A model generated the notes under the pieces. The model saw only the letters and a list, made by a program, of their open reading frames with translations, made no database searches and was not told the origin of the DNA. Positions 54,317 to 64,000 of a stretch of DNA of 64,000 nt are shown here, piece by piece. A program made the translations under genes and the position numbers. This DNA is from Benincasa hispida (taxonomy: Eukaryota > Streptophyta > Magnoliopsida > Cucurbitales > Cucurbitaceae): positions 610,283 through 674,282 of the forward strand of contig NW_024064458.1 in NCBI RefSeq assembly GCF_009727055.1. Reading direction: 5' to 3'. How positions within the stretch are numbered: the stretch's first letter is position 1; every line of letters begins with the position of its first letter.

Positions 54317-55020
54317 CCTACAAATAGGCATAATCTTAAACGTGGTTCCAATTTCTTAGGATTAGCCTCAAGCACGTGAGCTATCAACCCCAGATTCTAA
54401 ATGACATAAACTAACTTTACGACCATCCAATAACTCCAAAGGTGTTCCAGCAACACTTTTGAATGGAACGCAGTTTAGGATATATGCTGTAATCTCTACT
54501 GCATAACCCCAAAATGAGTTAGGTAAGGAACTCATCATTGACCAAACCATGTCTAACAATGTTCAATTTCTCCTTTCTGATACACCACTCTGCTGAGGTG
54601 TACCAGGTGATGAGAGTTGGGATACTATTCCATGTTCTATCAAATAGTTCTGGAAAGATAAATCCATAAACTTTCCACCTCGATCAGATCAAAATATTTA
54701 ATCGTTTTATTTAATGCATTTTCAACTTTCAGTCTTGAATTCTTTGAAAATTTCAAAAGACTCAGACTTATGTTGCATTAAGTAAACATACCCATATCTA
54801 GAATAATCATCAGTAAAAGTGATGAAATATTCGTAACCTCCTCTAGCCTTGACATTCATTGGACCACAAAGGTCTGAATGTACGAGCTCGAGAGGTACTT
54901 TGGCCCTATGACCTTTTCTAGTAAAAGGTATTTTTGTCATTTTTCCTTCAAGGCATGACTCAAACACTGGCAAAAAATTTTCTGTCTAACTCATTGAGAA
55001 GTCCATTCTTTACTAACACT
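54317..55020 (-). pseudogene. pol: RE-3 Ty1/copia pol, upstream fragment (gag-pre-integrase and integrase)
   Basis: Minus strand: LVKNGLLNELDRK near 55010 (gag-pre-integrase end), a frameshift, then FESCLEGKMTKIPFTRKGH, LELVHSDLCGPMNVKARGG and FITFTDDYSRYG with the first two integrase catalytic-region motifs. After a gap/shift near 54720 come a SPGTPQQ-like and LLDMVWSMMSSLPNSFWGYAVE segment, and RLCLFVG at the RE-4 border. This is a canonical copia integrase. The gene continues at 8828. On the right it is cut by RE-11. Confidence 0.85.
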
Positions 55021-55139
55021 TGTGGGGAAATGGGTAAAGGATAGGAAATGAAGATGGAAAATGCTTAAGTATGGGAAACTTGGCTCTCGAGTATTTAATA
55101 AGCTAGCCTTGCAAAAAGAAATTTTTGCCAAGTGTTGGT

Positions 55140-55330
55140 CGTAAAAATGGTGATTGAGTATCGAGTAAAGACTAAGCAAGCATCAAGTAAGAACAAGGCA
55201 GACATTGAGTAAATGCAATCGTGCATTGAGTATGTGTGATTGAGTAAGCCATCGAGCATCGAGTTTTCCATCGAGTAATTTCCAAAATACCATTGAGTAT
55301 TCCATCGAGCATCGAGTTTTGCATAAGTAA
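55140..55330 (-). repeat. CATCGAG / ACTCGATG word array in RE-11
   Basis: CATCGAGCATCGAGT, CCATCGAGTA and similar words recur about ten times at irregular spacing. On the RE-11 sense strand the word is ACTCGATG, the same as in the RE-12 leader. Confidence 0.65.
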
Positions 55331-55839
55331 TTAGCTTTAAGCACTAATTAAACCAGACAACTGGCTTAATCTTGGGCTATCAGCCATCAGTGGACGAGGA
55401 GGGGTGATAAAATTTAATGTAAGTGCGTGTGGCCGGTAGTAAAAAAGAGAAAATGAACTTCAAGAGACCATAATGGACAATTCCTCTAGGCAAATCAAGT
55501 GATCTTTATGTCATTGGAAAGTTGTGTGAGTCTAGTTTTTGTGGTTGGGCCACTAGAAGGAAGTCCACCGAAAGATGGTCGAATAAGGAATAAACTGGTG
55601 AAGGGTTTATTTTCTGGACGAATTCAGGCCATCGATGAAGAATTGAAGTTCTAGATCAAACCAAGAGGAGGTTTATGCTAAGATGTTAAGGTAAGGTAGT
55701 TCGCTCAATTCTAAACAAGACTGTAGAAGAAAGTTCCTTGAAATGAGTTATGGATTTCGAGTTATAAATTTTTGAAGTTGAATCAGGAATTTGTTGCATA
55801 AGCAGGCAGCTGCTTGGGAAGATCAAGCCAGCAGCTCAC

Positions 55840-56170
55840 CCAGGGAGCGAGAGCGAGACGAGTATCGCATACGTCTCGCCGGTCACTCAAGTCTCGTCGA
55901 TTTTCTACCTAGTCTCACTAAATTTTATGATAAGTCTCACTGATGATGATAAGTCTCGCTAAGGATAAAAGTCTCGCTAGTTTTGTGCTTACTCTCGATT
56001 ATGAGGGTAGTCTCGCTCATGAGGATGGTCTCACTCATGATGGAAATCTCGTGAGTGTTGATTGCCTCGCTGCTGATGGTCTTGCTAGTGTGGTCTCCCT
56101 AGTGTTCATCTCCAAGTGATGATCTTGCTAGTAGTAATATTGCTAGTGATGATCTTGTTGATGAAGGTCT
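55840..56170 (-). repeat. GTCTCGCT word array in RE-11
   Basis: GTCTCGCT, GTCTCACT and GTCTTGCTAGT recur more than a dozen times with 12-25 nt spacing, often followed by GATGATG. It is a degenerate minisatellite-like tract, noncoding. Confidence 0.65.
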
Positions 56171-57201
56171 TGATAGTAAACAAACTATTTAAAGCATCTT
56201 AATGGTATTTTTAAGGAATCTAACAAGGAATTTTGTTGTTTCAAGCCAAGAGGAGCTAGAAGAAGCCTACAAACCATTAAGAACGAGTAGTGAGTGACTA
56301 AATAATGTCAATGTTTTCAATGTTTTAAGAATAAAAGACCATGCGATTTCAATAATGTTTGATGATAAGCTTATATGTTTTCAAGCAACTAAGTTTTATG
56401 AGATTGCATAGCATTTTCCTCAAGTATGTACTTGTTTTATCGCATGCCAAGGTGATATGTTAGTTTTATTTCAAATTAGGTATTATATGTTGAAGAATGC
56501 GTTTTAAAGACTATAGCTAAGTTTCTACAAAATGCTATGTTCTGAAAGATTCTTAACGTGTATGGTTTAAAGCTAGAGTAGTGTATGCTCGTTCTCAACG
56601 AAGGTTTAATGGTGTTTATATGTTTAATGAGTTTTCTTCTCAAAAGCTTGATGTTATGACTATGTTCATGTTTTAAAGGAAGTTGCTTGAAATGTTTTCC
56701 AATGTGTACACATGTCTTATATTAATGAAAAGCACGGTATGTCATGATTTCTAGTAGTCACTCATTGGCCGAAAAGCTCACAGTTTTCAAATGTTTTTCT
56801 TTCCTTAGGCAGCGGTCAAATTCCTCGAGGTTGATCTTGTTGCTGCTTGCGACTGAAAGACCCGAAAAGTTGGAAGAATTAGGTTAATGGTTTTTACTGA
56901 TGTACACACATGTGGGGGAAGTTAGGGTTTTGCTAGTATAATTTGGGTAGCTGTAAATATTGTATCTATAAATATTGTGTTATGGTTTGATACATGTGTG
57001 GATGTATGAAAGTTGAGGTTGAGCCTTACGGATGTGAGTCAATTGTATAAGTCAATAATGTTTTATCAGGTTGGCACTTTAGGAGTTAAGTAATTAAGTA
57101 AGTAAAGGTAGTAAATGCTGGCGAAAGGGCTAATAACTGCTGGCATCACAACTTCTTCAAGGAGTGGGGGTAATCAGGGAGCGGGTGTGACACTCTATAA
57201 T

Positions 57202-58851
57202 TGTTACAAGGAGTTGTAAAGTGCTACAGACGAAGTGATCCTAATTTACATGTGTTGACATGAGGAGTGGGGGCATCCTGTGCAATGAGTTTGCACAAGT
57301 TCGGACCAAGAAATAAGTCATTCTTATTTTATTACGATGTTTACTGTTTAAGACTAACTATTTCAAAACGATGACTTAGGTAACTTGACCTAATCATAAG
57401 CTAACTATGAACTCCTATTTATTCGGGATTATCATTAGATTTGCATAGGTAAGGGTTAGATCAAATGTGTCGACTCAATAAGTCTCCCATTTCATGGGTA
57501 AGATGGGGTAGATAGCTGGGGACATATGGTGCAAGATGGAATTCACTTATACCCACTTTCTGGGATAGTAGAGAGGTTGTTCCCTTAAGTGTTGACTCCA
57601 GGTCTTGAACAAGGGCCCCCCACCCTCCCATTGATTCAAGAGGTACTCGATTTGATGATTGATCACAAACCAATTGTCCATTAGAGGATCAGTGGGAGTT
57701 AAGGAACAAGAGGTAATTTGGGAGGGTAAAACTATCATTTGACCCAGTTGTTATACGACAACCTACGAAAGGTTAACTTACTAATCATGGTTATATTAAG
57801 TAGACACAATATATCTACAGTGAGGGGAGTGCAACTGTAAGCTTTAATGGAGTAACCCGATACTTAACGAATGGGGGTTAATTCGGTGTAAATTGTTTAC
57901 CAGATTAATCTCGGATCATTGGAGCCCATGATCTGTAGGTCCACTAGGTCCTCCTACTAGCTCACAAACGGATTAGCCTTAGAACAGCATGATAAGTTGA
58001 TTTAAAACGTTGAAATTAGAATTAAGGGAATTAGTAATTATATGTGATATAATTACACGTTTAATTTTGGAACTAAACGAAATCGAAGAATGATTAATAT
58101 TTAAATATGATTTAAATATTAAATTCATGAATAGTGATTCATGAAAGTGGAATTGATGTTAAATTGATTTAATATTTGATATTAAATTAAAATAATTAAT
58201 TTAATTATTAATTATTAATTTTATTAGAAAATTAATTTTGAATTGATTTTTTGTAAAATTAATAAAATTTCAGTTTTTTTTATTAAAAACTATTTTTTTA
58301 ATTTTGAACTTTTTTTTCAAAATGAAAAAAAAGAAAGAAAGAAAGAAAAACTAAAAGTGGGATTTTCCCACTTTTGGAACCTAGCATCTTACTCATATTT
58401 GCACTAAAATTCCAACTTAATAATGAAGGTGGAGCTAGAATTCATGCAGGATGCTGATTTGAATGAAAGTCATGCAATATAACAATGAGATCTGACTGGA
58501 AGTGTTGATGCAACAGTTGCAAGATTTGCTGAAAAAAGTGTTCAAAGAAATGTTCTTCACACTGCTGAAAAACCAGTTCTTCACCTTCAAATTCCCTAAT
58601 TCAAGCTTGTTTTGAATCCCACAACTCAATCTAAGGTTCCAAGAGAATAGTAGGGAAGATCTTGTGGTGGTTCACAAATTAAAGGAAAAGGAGATTGCAC
58701 CCGAAGGTCGTGATTCAAGAGGTACTTCAAAGGTTAGTGTTGAAATTCTCTTTTTAGTTCATGAGCATGCTGAATTTGAAGCCAAAATTAATGAATTAGA
58801 ATGCTTAATGATCCTGTTTTTTCTTCCATTGCAAGCTTCCTTATTGCAACA
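57202..58851 (+). repeat. RE-12 Ty1/copia 5' LTR
   Basis: 1650 bp, TGTTACAAGGAGTTGTAAAG to TTATTGCAACA, followed by the PBS after two bases. It includes an AT-rich stretch (58090-58330). The short leading segment 57193-57201 is unassigned. Confidence 0.65.
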
Positions 58852-58853
58852 AT

Positions 58854-58865
58854 TGGTATCAGAGC
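58854..58865 (+). promoter_or_regulatory. RE-12 primer-binding site (tRNA-iMet)
   Basis: TGGTATCAGAGC, a perfect 12-base match to the usual initiator tRNA-Met site. Confidence 0.85.
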
Positions 58866-60437
58866 ATCATTTAAGCATTCAATTTGGTTTAATTTTCGTT
58901 TGGTGGGTTTTGTTCATAAGTTTATGAAAATGATGAACTGATATGGTTTTTTTTTTGTTTTTAAGTTTTGGCATTGTTTTCTCTTCAATTATGTTGTAAT
59001 TCTTGTAATTGGCTCTTGTTTGATGGACCTTGATGTGTTTTTAAGTATTTGTAATTCATTTGGAGTCATTAGAGTTGCAATTAGGATGTAATTGAAGAAA
59101 GAAGTGAAGAAGGTCGAGTAGCAGGAATTGGATTTTTAGCCACTACCAAATACTCGATGCCTGATGCTTCATACTCGATGGTATTTAGTGAAATACTTGG
59201 TGTACGATGCCATAATCGATGAGAAACTCGATCATATTTTGTGAAATACTCGATTCACGATGCCATACTCGATGGTACTCAATGCTCATACTCGATGGTA
59301 TTTTGTGAAATACTCGATGGTACTCGATGGCATACTCGTTGGTATTTAGTGAAATACTCGATGCATGATGGCATACTTGATGCTTACTCGATGATTTTTG
59401 TTTGGTTCAGCATAGTTTTGAGCATTGGAGGTCCAGTTCGAGAGGTTCGGGTCCCGTTCAAGGCGGTTCAAGCGATCTAGAAGTAATTTAGAGCCAGTTT
59501 TTGCTAAATTTTGTAATAATTAAGCATTTGCTTGCTTGAAAATATCAAAACTAAAACCATATCAGTTTATGTTTAATTATTTATGCATGTGATGTATGTT
59601 ATAATGAAATAAATCCTGTATGTGCATAAAGTATGCCATGTATATTTAAAATCCTACCATAGGAAACATGTTACATGCATTGAAAGTATGTGTTATAATA
59701 TATAGTATGCATGTATAGGGTTTCAAATGCTTTAATATAAATGTTATATTAAATGTTGAATGCCTTTGATGTATGTTATGGATGCTTAACATGTCTAAAA
59801 TTTTTGTAAGTTGTTATAAAATTTTGTTAGACAATTAAAATCCATAACAAAGATAAGTTGCATGCTCATGTAGGTTAACCACCTGTTTTAATAGTTAAAA
59901 TAGGTCGACATCTTGTAAAATATAGGTTACAAACTCAACCAGTATAGAATATTGTCTAAGGCTGGGGGTATTTAAGTTGACGGTCTACGGAACACCTCCT
60001 ACATTGAGATTATGGCTGAATTATTGAGCATTGTTAACCATTTTTATGAGCAACACATGAGCGGTGTGAGATTTGAAAACTAGTTTATCACCTAGACATC
60101 AGAGGTTAAATCTGAATATAGATGTTATACTTAGATAAACACCTAGACTTAGGTTGTTTAATTAGCCGGAACATTCCTAAGTAAAGATATACCCAAACAA
60201 TTATGAGGACACTTTAGTGGGATTTCAATAACATATATGATATGTTATTAGAACACTTTAGTGGGAATTTAAAAATGCTTCAGTTAGAGTTTAATAATGT
60301 ACATGATATATTATTTTTAGCTCTCACGTCTCTAAGATTTCACATCGAGATTCATGCTTCGCTTCGTGTCGATTATACCTCGACTGCTCCATTCAGAAAG
60401 CGTTGACATGAATCGAGATCAGGTGAATAGGGGCAAT
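58866..60437 (+). other. RE-12 noncoding copia leader, interrupted by RE-13
   Basis: Collinear with 545-1875 of RE-1 in ordered blocks (ATCCTACCATAGGA near 59652, GGTTAACCACCTGTTTTAAT near 59873, GGAACACCTCCTAC near 59989). It ends where RE-13 starts, so no gag is present. CACTTTAGTGGGA occurs twice near 60210 and 60245. Confidence 0.6.
59140..59400 (+). repeat. ACTCGATG word array in the RE-12 leader
   Basis: ATACTCGATG and variants (ACTCGATTCACGATG, CTCGTTGGTA) occur about fifteen times, often as ATACTCGATGGTATTTAGTG followed by AAATACTCG. The short ORF across it is a by-product. Confidence 0.75.
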
Positions 60438-61405
60438 TGTTCACAATAAAATCAAAAGTGATATTTTGATTTTAAAAATTTCATGTCTTATGATATTTTG
60501 ATTTATATCAAGTAATAAGGAAAAGGACTATGGTTTAAATGTTGCATATAATGTGATATTAAAACTATAGGTTTTTTATAATATGATAAGTTAGTTGTTA
60601 TATTTATTAATAATTAAACAATTATGAGATAATTGTAGGTGGTTTTCTCCATAATCGTACGTGAAAGTGGGAGGTTGCATTCTATTTTCATAACTGAAGG
60701 ATAAAATGAAAATAGTTTTCATTTTCCTAGAGAATCGGATATCGCTTCACAAGTTGTACATTGCCTAACATTTAGCTAACGAGAGTGTACACGACAACTC
60801 AAGTGTTTTTCCTAAATGATCGTCTACAATTGCATTGACCTAAATGATCGTATAGCTTTTACTAAGTGATCACACGCCCGAGCGAGATTTACCAAACGAT
60901 CGTCTACACGATCATACCTGATTACCTAAACGATCGTGTACCTTTACAAATGATCAAGCACCAGTCTATACGATACACTTTAAACTCTCTCACTTGTTTG
61001 GTCGTTGAATACGATTGTCGTTTCCTCCTTCCCTCTACCAAATCCAACAGAGCCCACACCTCTTGGATTCTCACTCTGAGAATACCAAGGTCACTGAGTT
61101 ATGGTGTTCTCCTTCCTGCTTGTTCATGGAGAAGACGGTTCGTTTGCTGAACGAGAGTGATAGACTAAGGTAGACGATCACAGCGACGACTAAAGGTGTT
61201 GTTCTTAACGAGAGCGAGAGATAAACAGAGGAAGAGTTCTTCAACGGTATGTCTCTCGTTCCTTTGTATTTAAGTTTTCAAAGCATGCCATAATTTGTTC
61301 TGAAATGCATAACTTGTATGTATGTTTCTGAATGCTTGTAATTCTATCACAACAAATTTGGAACGATCTTACTTTCGCTCATACTCTTTGATAAGAGTTC
61401 CTTCA
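60438..61405 (+). repeat. RE-13 Ty1/copia 5' LTR (approximate start)
   Basis: The end ..TTCCTTCA at 61405 is set by the PBS. The start TGTTCACAATAAAATC at 60438 is my best guess for a TG start. It contains a GATCGT word array (60810-60970). No second LTR lies in the window to confirm the borders. Confidence 0.45.
60810..60970 (+). repeat. GATCGT word array in RE-13 LTR
   Basis: CTAAATGATCGTCTACA, AAACGATCGTCTACACGATC and relatives recur about seven times. The same words return in the leader (61745-62070). Confidence 0.65.
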
Positions 61406-61407
61406 AT

Positions 61408-61419
61408 TGATATCAAAGC
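61408..61419 (+). promoter_or_regulatory. RE-13 primer-binding site (tRNA-iMet), diverged
   Basis: TGATATCAAAGC against TGGTATCAGAGC: ten of twelve match. Confidence 0.6.
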
Positions 61420-61744
61420 GAGGTTCTGATATTCCAAATCCATTGTTGTATAGAATAGCATTTACACTCTCGGTGGGTAAAGCATGTCTGTATTCTGTTT
61501 AAGTGTTAAATAGTTTTGTGGGGGGTGGATTAATGGAGTTCTCTAGGATGATGCCTCTGGTTATTAATTCTTTTACATTCAAAGTTAATTGTAAGGGCCC
61601 CTGTGTTGTTGGGCATATTAACTTGCTATAAAGTCTATAATTCAAAGAGTTTGAGTCATGGTGAGTCGCTCGTGATGAAGCTTCAAGGCAAGGAGTTACA
61701 CAGTACTTCGAGGATGAAGGTGAGCAAGTGTTGGTCAGATTGTG

Positions 61745-62070
61745 TAAACGATGGGATAAGTGATCGTTAAGTATGTGATACTTGCCGGAAAGGTGAACGC
61801 GCGTGCAATAAACAATCGTGTAGCTCAACAAGCTTCATCACTTATTTACTGCCTACACGATCACAGATTAAATTTTAAGATGAGCGCTTGCTCTGTGATC
61901 GTCTAGACGATCGTGCTTCACAGTTATATAGTCGTCTAAATGATCGTTTAGACTTGTGCGTTTAATGTTAGTGCACTAAACGATTGAGTGCCTCATGCTT
62001 CATTGCATTGTAAATGGTACTCGATTGTAGCTAAACGATCGTTGATACTCAGCTAGTTTACTAAACGACA
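61745..62070 (+). repeat. GATCGT word array in the RE-13 leader
   Basis: GATCGTCTAGACGATCGTG, TAAATGATCGTTTAGAC, GCTAAACGATCGTTG and others, at least eight times, with GTCTA/TAGAC often next to the word. Confidence 0.65.
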
Positions 62071-63157
62071 AGGGAGGCTTCGCCCAGGTGGTTCAAGACC
62101 CGGTTCGCCTGTGAACTGGTTTGCTCGATTGATTAATGTAACGCTAAATCATCCCAGTCCATTAGTCTTTGGTGAATGTGCATAAGATGTATATTTGATT
62201 ATATGTCATATCGTATGCCATATAGTTGAAATCCCACCTTAGGTTATGCACTGGTCATGCATCATCTCTATATTGTAAGTATTATGATATAGTAGCTTGT
62301 ATGACTTAAATTACATAAGAGCATGCTCATGCATCATATAATATAAGAGTTATATTTATGCATGCATTAAGCATAGACATGCATCATCTTTATATTATAA
62401 ATGTTATAGTATAAGGGTGTAGGGAAGCATGTTTGCTTAGTTCATTACCAAGTATATAAGTGTTATAAATAGTAATGAATGAACATTGCATGAAGCATGA
62501 CACATAGGTTAAATTTATAAGAGTTATAAATACCAAGTTGTGCATGGCAATGTGAATAGGGTTTTGGTTGTTTCTTTTATAAGTGTTATATGGGAAATTA
62601 GAAATAAAATCAATAAGAAAGACATGCATGCAAACTTAGGCTTGAATCATGGTTTTAAAAAGAGTTTTAAAACTTGGTGGAGATAGACCTAAGATCACGG
62701 TTCTAATAAGATTAGGAACCTATGGTTTAATCTTTTAATCAGTTTAATAGGATTTAATTGACTAATAAAAGATTAAATATGTACAAAATCTATCTATAAG
62801 GGACCTTTTGTCTAAGGCGGGTTCTGTCTAGGCTGGGGTATTTAAGCTGACAGAAACTGAACACCCCTTCCTTAGAACCTACTTGGAATGGTGAATTAGA
62901 TAGATTTGATGCATGCATAAAAATTTGAGGGCAATCTATTAAAGAGTTTAATGGGACTACTTGAACTTGTTTAATTTCAAAGACAAATGTTATTATTTAG
63001 CAAATTAAATTGACTCAGATAAAATCAGTCGTCGGATGGTCTAATTTAATGAACCCATAGGTAGAACATTCAGTGGGAGGTACTTGGGTATATGATACTT
63101 CATTTAAACCTCTTCGTGTTTCTCCCTTTATGTTCACACAATGAGATCTATCCCTGG

Positions 63158-63350
63158 CCTCGTGGCACCCTGGGAGTGTCCCCCTAAAGGATGGTGTTTG
63201 GGTAGGTCAATATCAAGGTGAATGGAGAGAATGTTCATAGTAAGTGGGAGCAGGACGTGCGATAGCATATCCTATGGTCTCTCTCGTTTGGTTGGATAGC
63301 ATTTCTTGCATCGCCTCAAGGCACCTTGGGGATGTCCCCCTATAGGATGG
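63158..63350 (+). repeat. 37-nt direct repeat in the RE-13 leader
   Basis: 63158-63194 and 63314-63350 both read CCT..GGCACC..GGG, then GTCCCCCTA(A/T)AGGATGG. They differ at about seven positions and start 156 bases apart. Confidence 0.7.
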
Positions 63351-63757
63351 AAGTTTTGCACGATTCTTTATCTGGCCTCCTTTATAGCATAAGGTTGCTT
63401 TAGTCTCTTGTCCTAATAGGATTTTTCCCTACGGTGGGCACATTAGGGCGGGACTCTAAGGCCGAAAATGAGGGGTTACACTTACGCATAATTGTTAAAG
63501 GTTAATAGTTTTGAACCGAAAAATGGTGACTGTTAGAGTCAGTTACAAGGGTTGTTTTTGCCTAATGGTCAGATTGTCTCATCTCAGTAAAGAGGCATCT
63601 GATTACCCCACCGGTGATGTTTGTCCTGCAACGTTAGGGCATCATTGCGAAATAGACGTCTTTTCACTTAAGGTACATGTAAACTATTTTGCTAAAACTA
63701 AAATTCGTGTTAAGTATTGCATAGACTTATTAAGTTTGTTCATTTTTCAGCAACGTA

Positions 63758-64000
63758 ATGGCTACAGCCACATTAGCTCTATTAAGCACCGACAAACTGA
63801 CTATTGAAAACTATGCTAGTTGGAAACACACAATCATAACCATTTTAATCATCGATAACCTGAGGTTTGTTCTTATGGAGGAGTGTCCTCCTATTCCACC
63901 TCAAAACACCACTCGAAATGTTCGAGAGGCCTATGATTTTTGGACATGGGTGAACAAGAAGGCCCGAGATTACATCTTGGCCAGTCTTAATGACGTTTTG
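63758..64000 (+). CDS. gag: RE-13 Ty1/copia gag, N-terminal 81 codons, open at window end
   Basis: ATG at 63758 opens a frame without stops to the window edge (81 codons). It starts MATATLALLSTDKLTIENYA, then WK and LRFVLMEECPP, and VREAYDFW near residue 57. This is the N-terminal retrotransposon gag pattern (UBN2/DUF4219-like) of plant copia elements, with the conserved Y..WK and the FVL..E(C)P box. It resembles gag proteins I know from cucurbits. It is the only gag in the window with an intact start. The ATG is preceded by a pyrimidine tract and CAG at 63750. Whether the rest is intact cannot be seen. Confidence 0.8.
   Translation, partial: MATATLALLSTDKLTIENYASWKHTIITILIIDNLRFVLMEECPPIPPQNTTRNVREAYDFWTWVNKKARDYILASLNDVL

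Larger units (their letters stand above)
55021..57192 (-). repeat. RE-11 Tekay-like LTR (lone)
   Basis: On the minus strand it starts TGTCACACCCGCTCCCTGAT at 57192 and ends ..CATTTCCCCACA at 55021, next to copia sequence rather than a PBS, so it is a solo or truncated LTR. The flanks (CTCTA on the right, ACACT on the left) do not match as a target duplication. It contains two word arrays (55140-55330 and 55840-56170) but no ORF. The family assignment rests on my memory of plant Del/Tekay LTR starts. Confidence 0.55.
61420..63757 (+). other. RE-13 noncoding copia leader
   Basis: 2.3 kb without a credible ORF. It holds the GATCGT array (61745-62070), the shared leader block ATCCCACCTTAGG near 62230, the TTTAAGCTGACAG..GAACACC block near 62840, and a 37-nt direct repeat (63158 and 63314). 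A pyrimidine tract and CAG (63741-63750) lie just before gag. Confidence 0.6.

Noticed and set aside
55016..57194. ACACT as a target duplication of RE-11
   Set aside because: It fits only if the LTR ends in GTG instead of ACA; with canonical ends the flanks do not match.
57202..58851. Host gene remnants in the region after RE-11
   Set aside because: The small ORFs lie in a segment delimited by a TG..CA pair and a perfect PBS, so LTR is the simpler reading.
59241..59480. 79-aa ORF over ACTCGATG repeats
   Set aside because: Translation of a noncoding repeat array; no conservation expected at protein level.
60810..62070. CRISPR-like or replication-origin iterons from the regular GATCGT words
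   Set aside because: Spacing is irregular, units are very short, no associated genes, and the context is a plant copia LTR and leader.

Overview
The window is a stretch of nuclear plant DNA made almost entirely of decayed LTR retrotransposons. I see no convincing host gene, rRNA, tRNA gene or CRISPR array. Primer-binding sites complementary to plant tRNA-Asp and initiator tRNA-Met, Athila-type gag/pol, chromovirus (Tekay/Del-like) pol and Ty1/copia gag/pol point to a dicot. From memory, the copia gag at the right end and several LTR ends resemble cucurbit elements (low to moderate confidence).

Layout. RE-1 (copia, +, 1-1875): LTR tail, PBS and leader. RE-2 (Athila-like, +, 1876-~8548): 5'-truncated pol, 3' UTR, LTR. 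RE-3 (copia, -): one pol gene now split into 8549-8828 and 54317-55020 by RE-4. RE-4 (Athila-like, -, 8829-54316) is the big outer nest and contains: RE-5 (Tekay-like LTR fragment, 9640-11554); RE-6 (forward Athila LTR fragment, 12444-13044); RE-7 (Tekay-like chromovirus, +, 13045-17960); RE-8 (Athila-like, -, 17961-25251); RE-9 (Athila-like, +, 27159-39567, TSD CCCAC); RE-10 (Athila-like, +, 39948-48794, TSD GAGGA). To the right lie RE-11 (lone Tekay-like LTR, -, 55021-57192), RE-12 (copia, +, 57202-60437) and RE-13 (copia, +, from 60438), whose gag runs off the window.

Two Athila-like families occur. Family A has LTRs that start TGATAACGGG (RE-4, RE-6, RE-10). Family C has LTRs that start TGATAACTTG (RE-2, RE-8, RE-9). 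RE-9 has lost all of pol but keeps gag plus an extra ORF: a lysine/glutamate-rich coiled coil followed by a domain like the plant Transposase_32 / ATHILA ORF proteins. That ORF is preceded by a host-like promoter. RE-2 and RE-8 show the reverse state: pol kept, extra ORF absent. Every pol in the window has a damaged integrase, so none looks autonomous.

Data quality. Three palindromic Tn5 mosaic-end (Nextera mate-pair junction) sequences remain at 9602, 11071 and 44286, and a 20-N gap at 49865 is flanked by a duplicated 19-mer. Apparent deletions at these points are probably assembly errors. The most interesting unexplained signals are noncoding: a 60-nt tandem array after pol in all three family C elements, a duplicated ~48-nt motif before the polypurine tract in both families, and CpG-centred short-word arrays that recur in unrelated elements.
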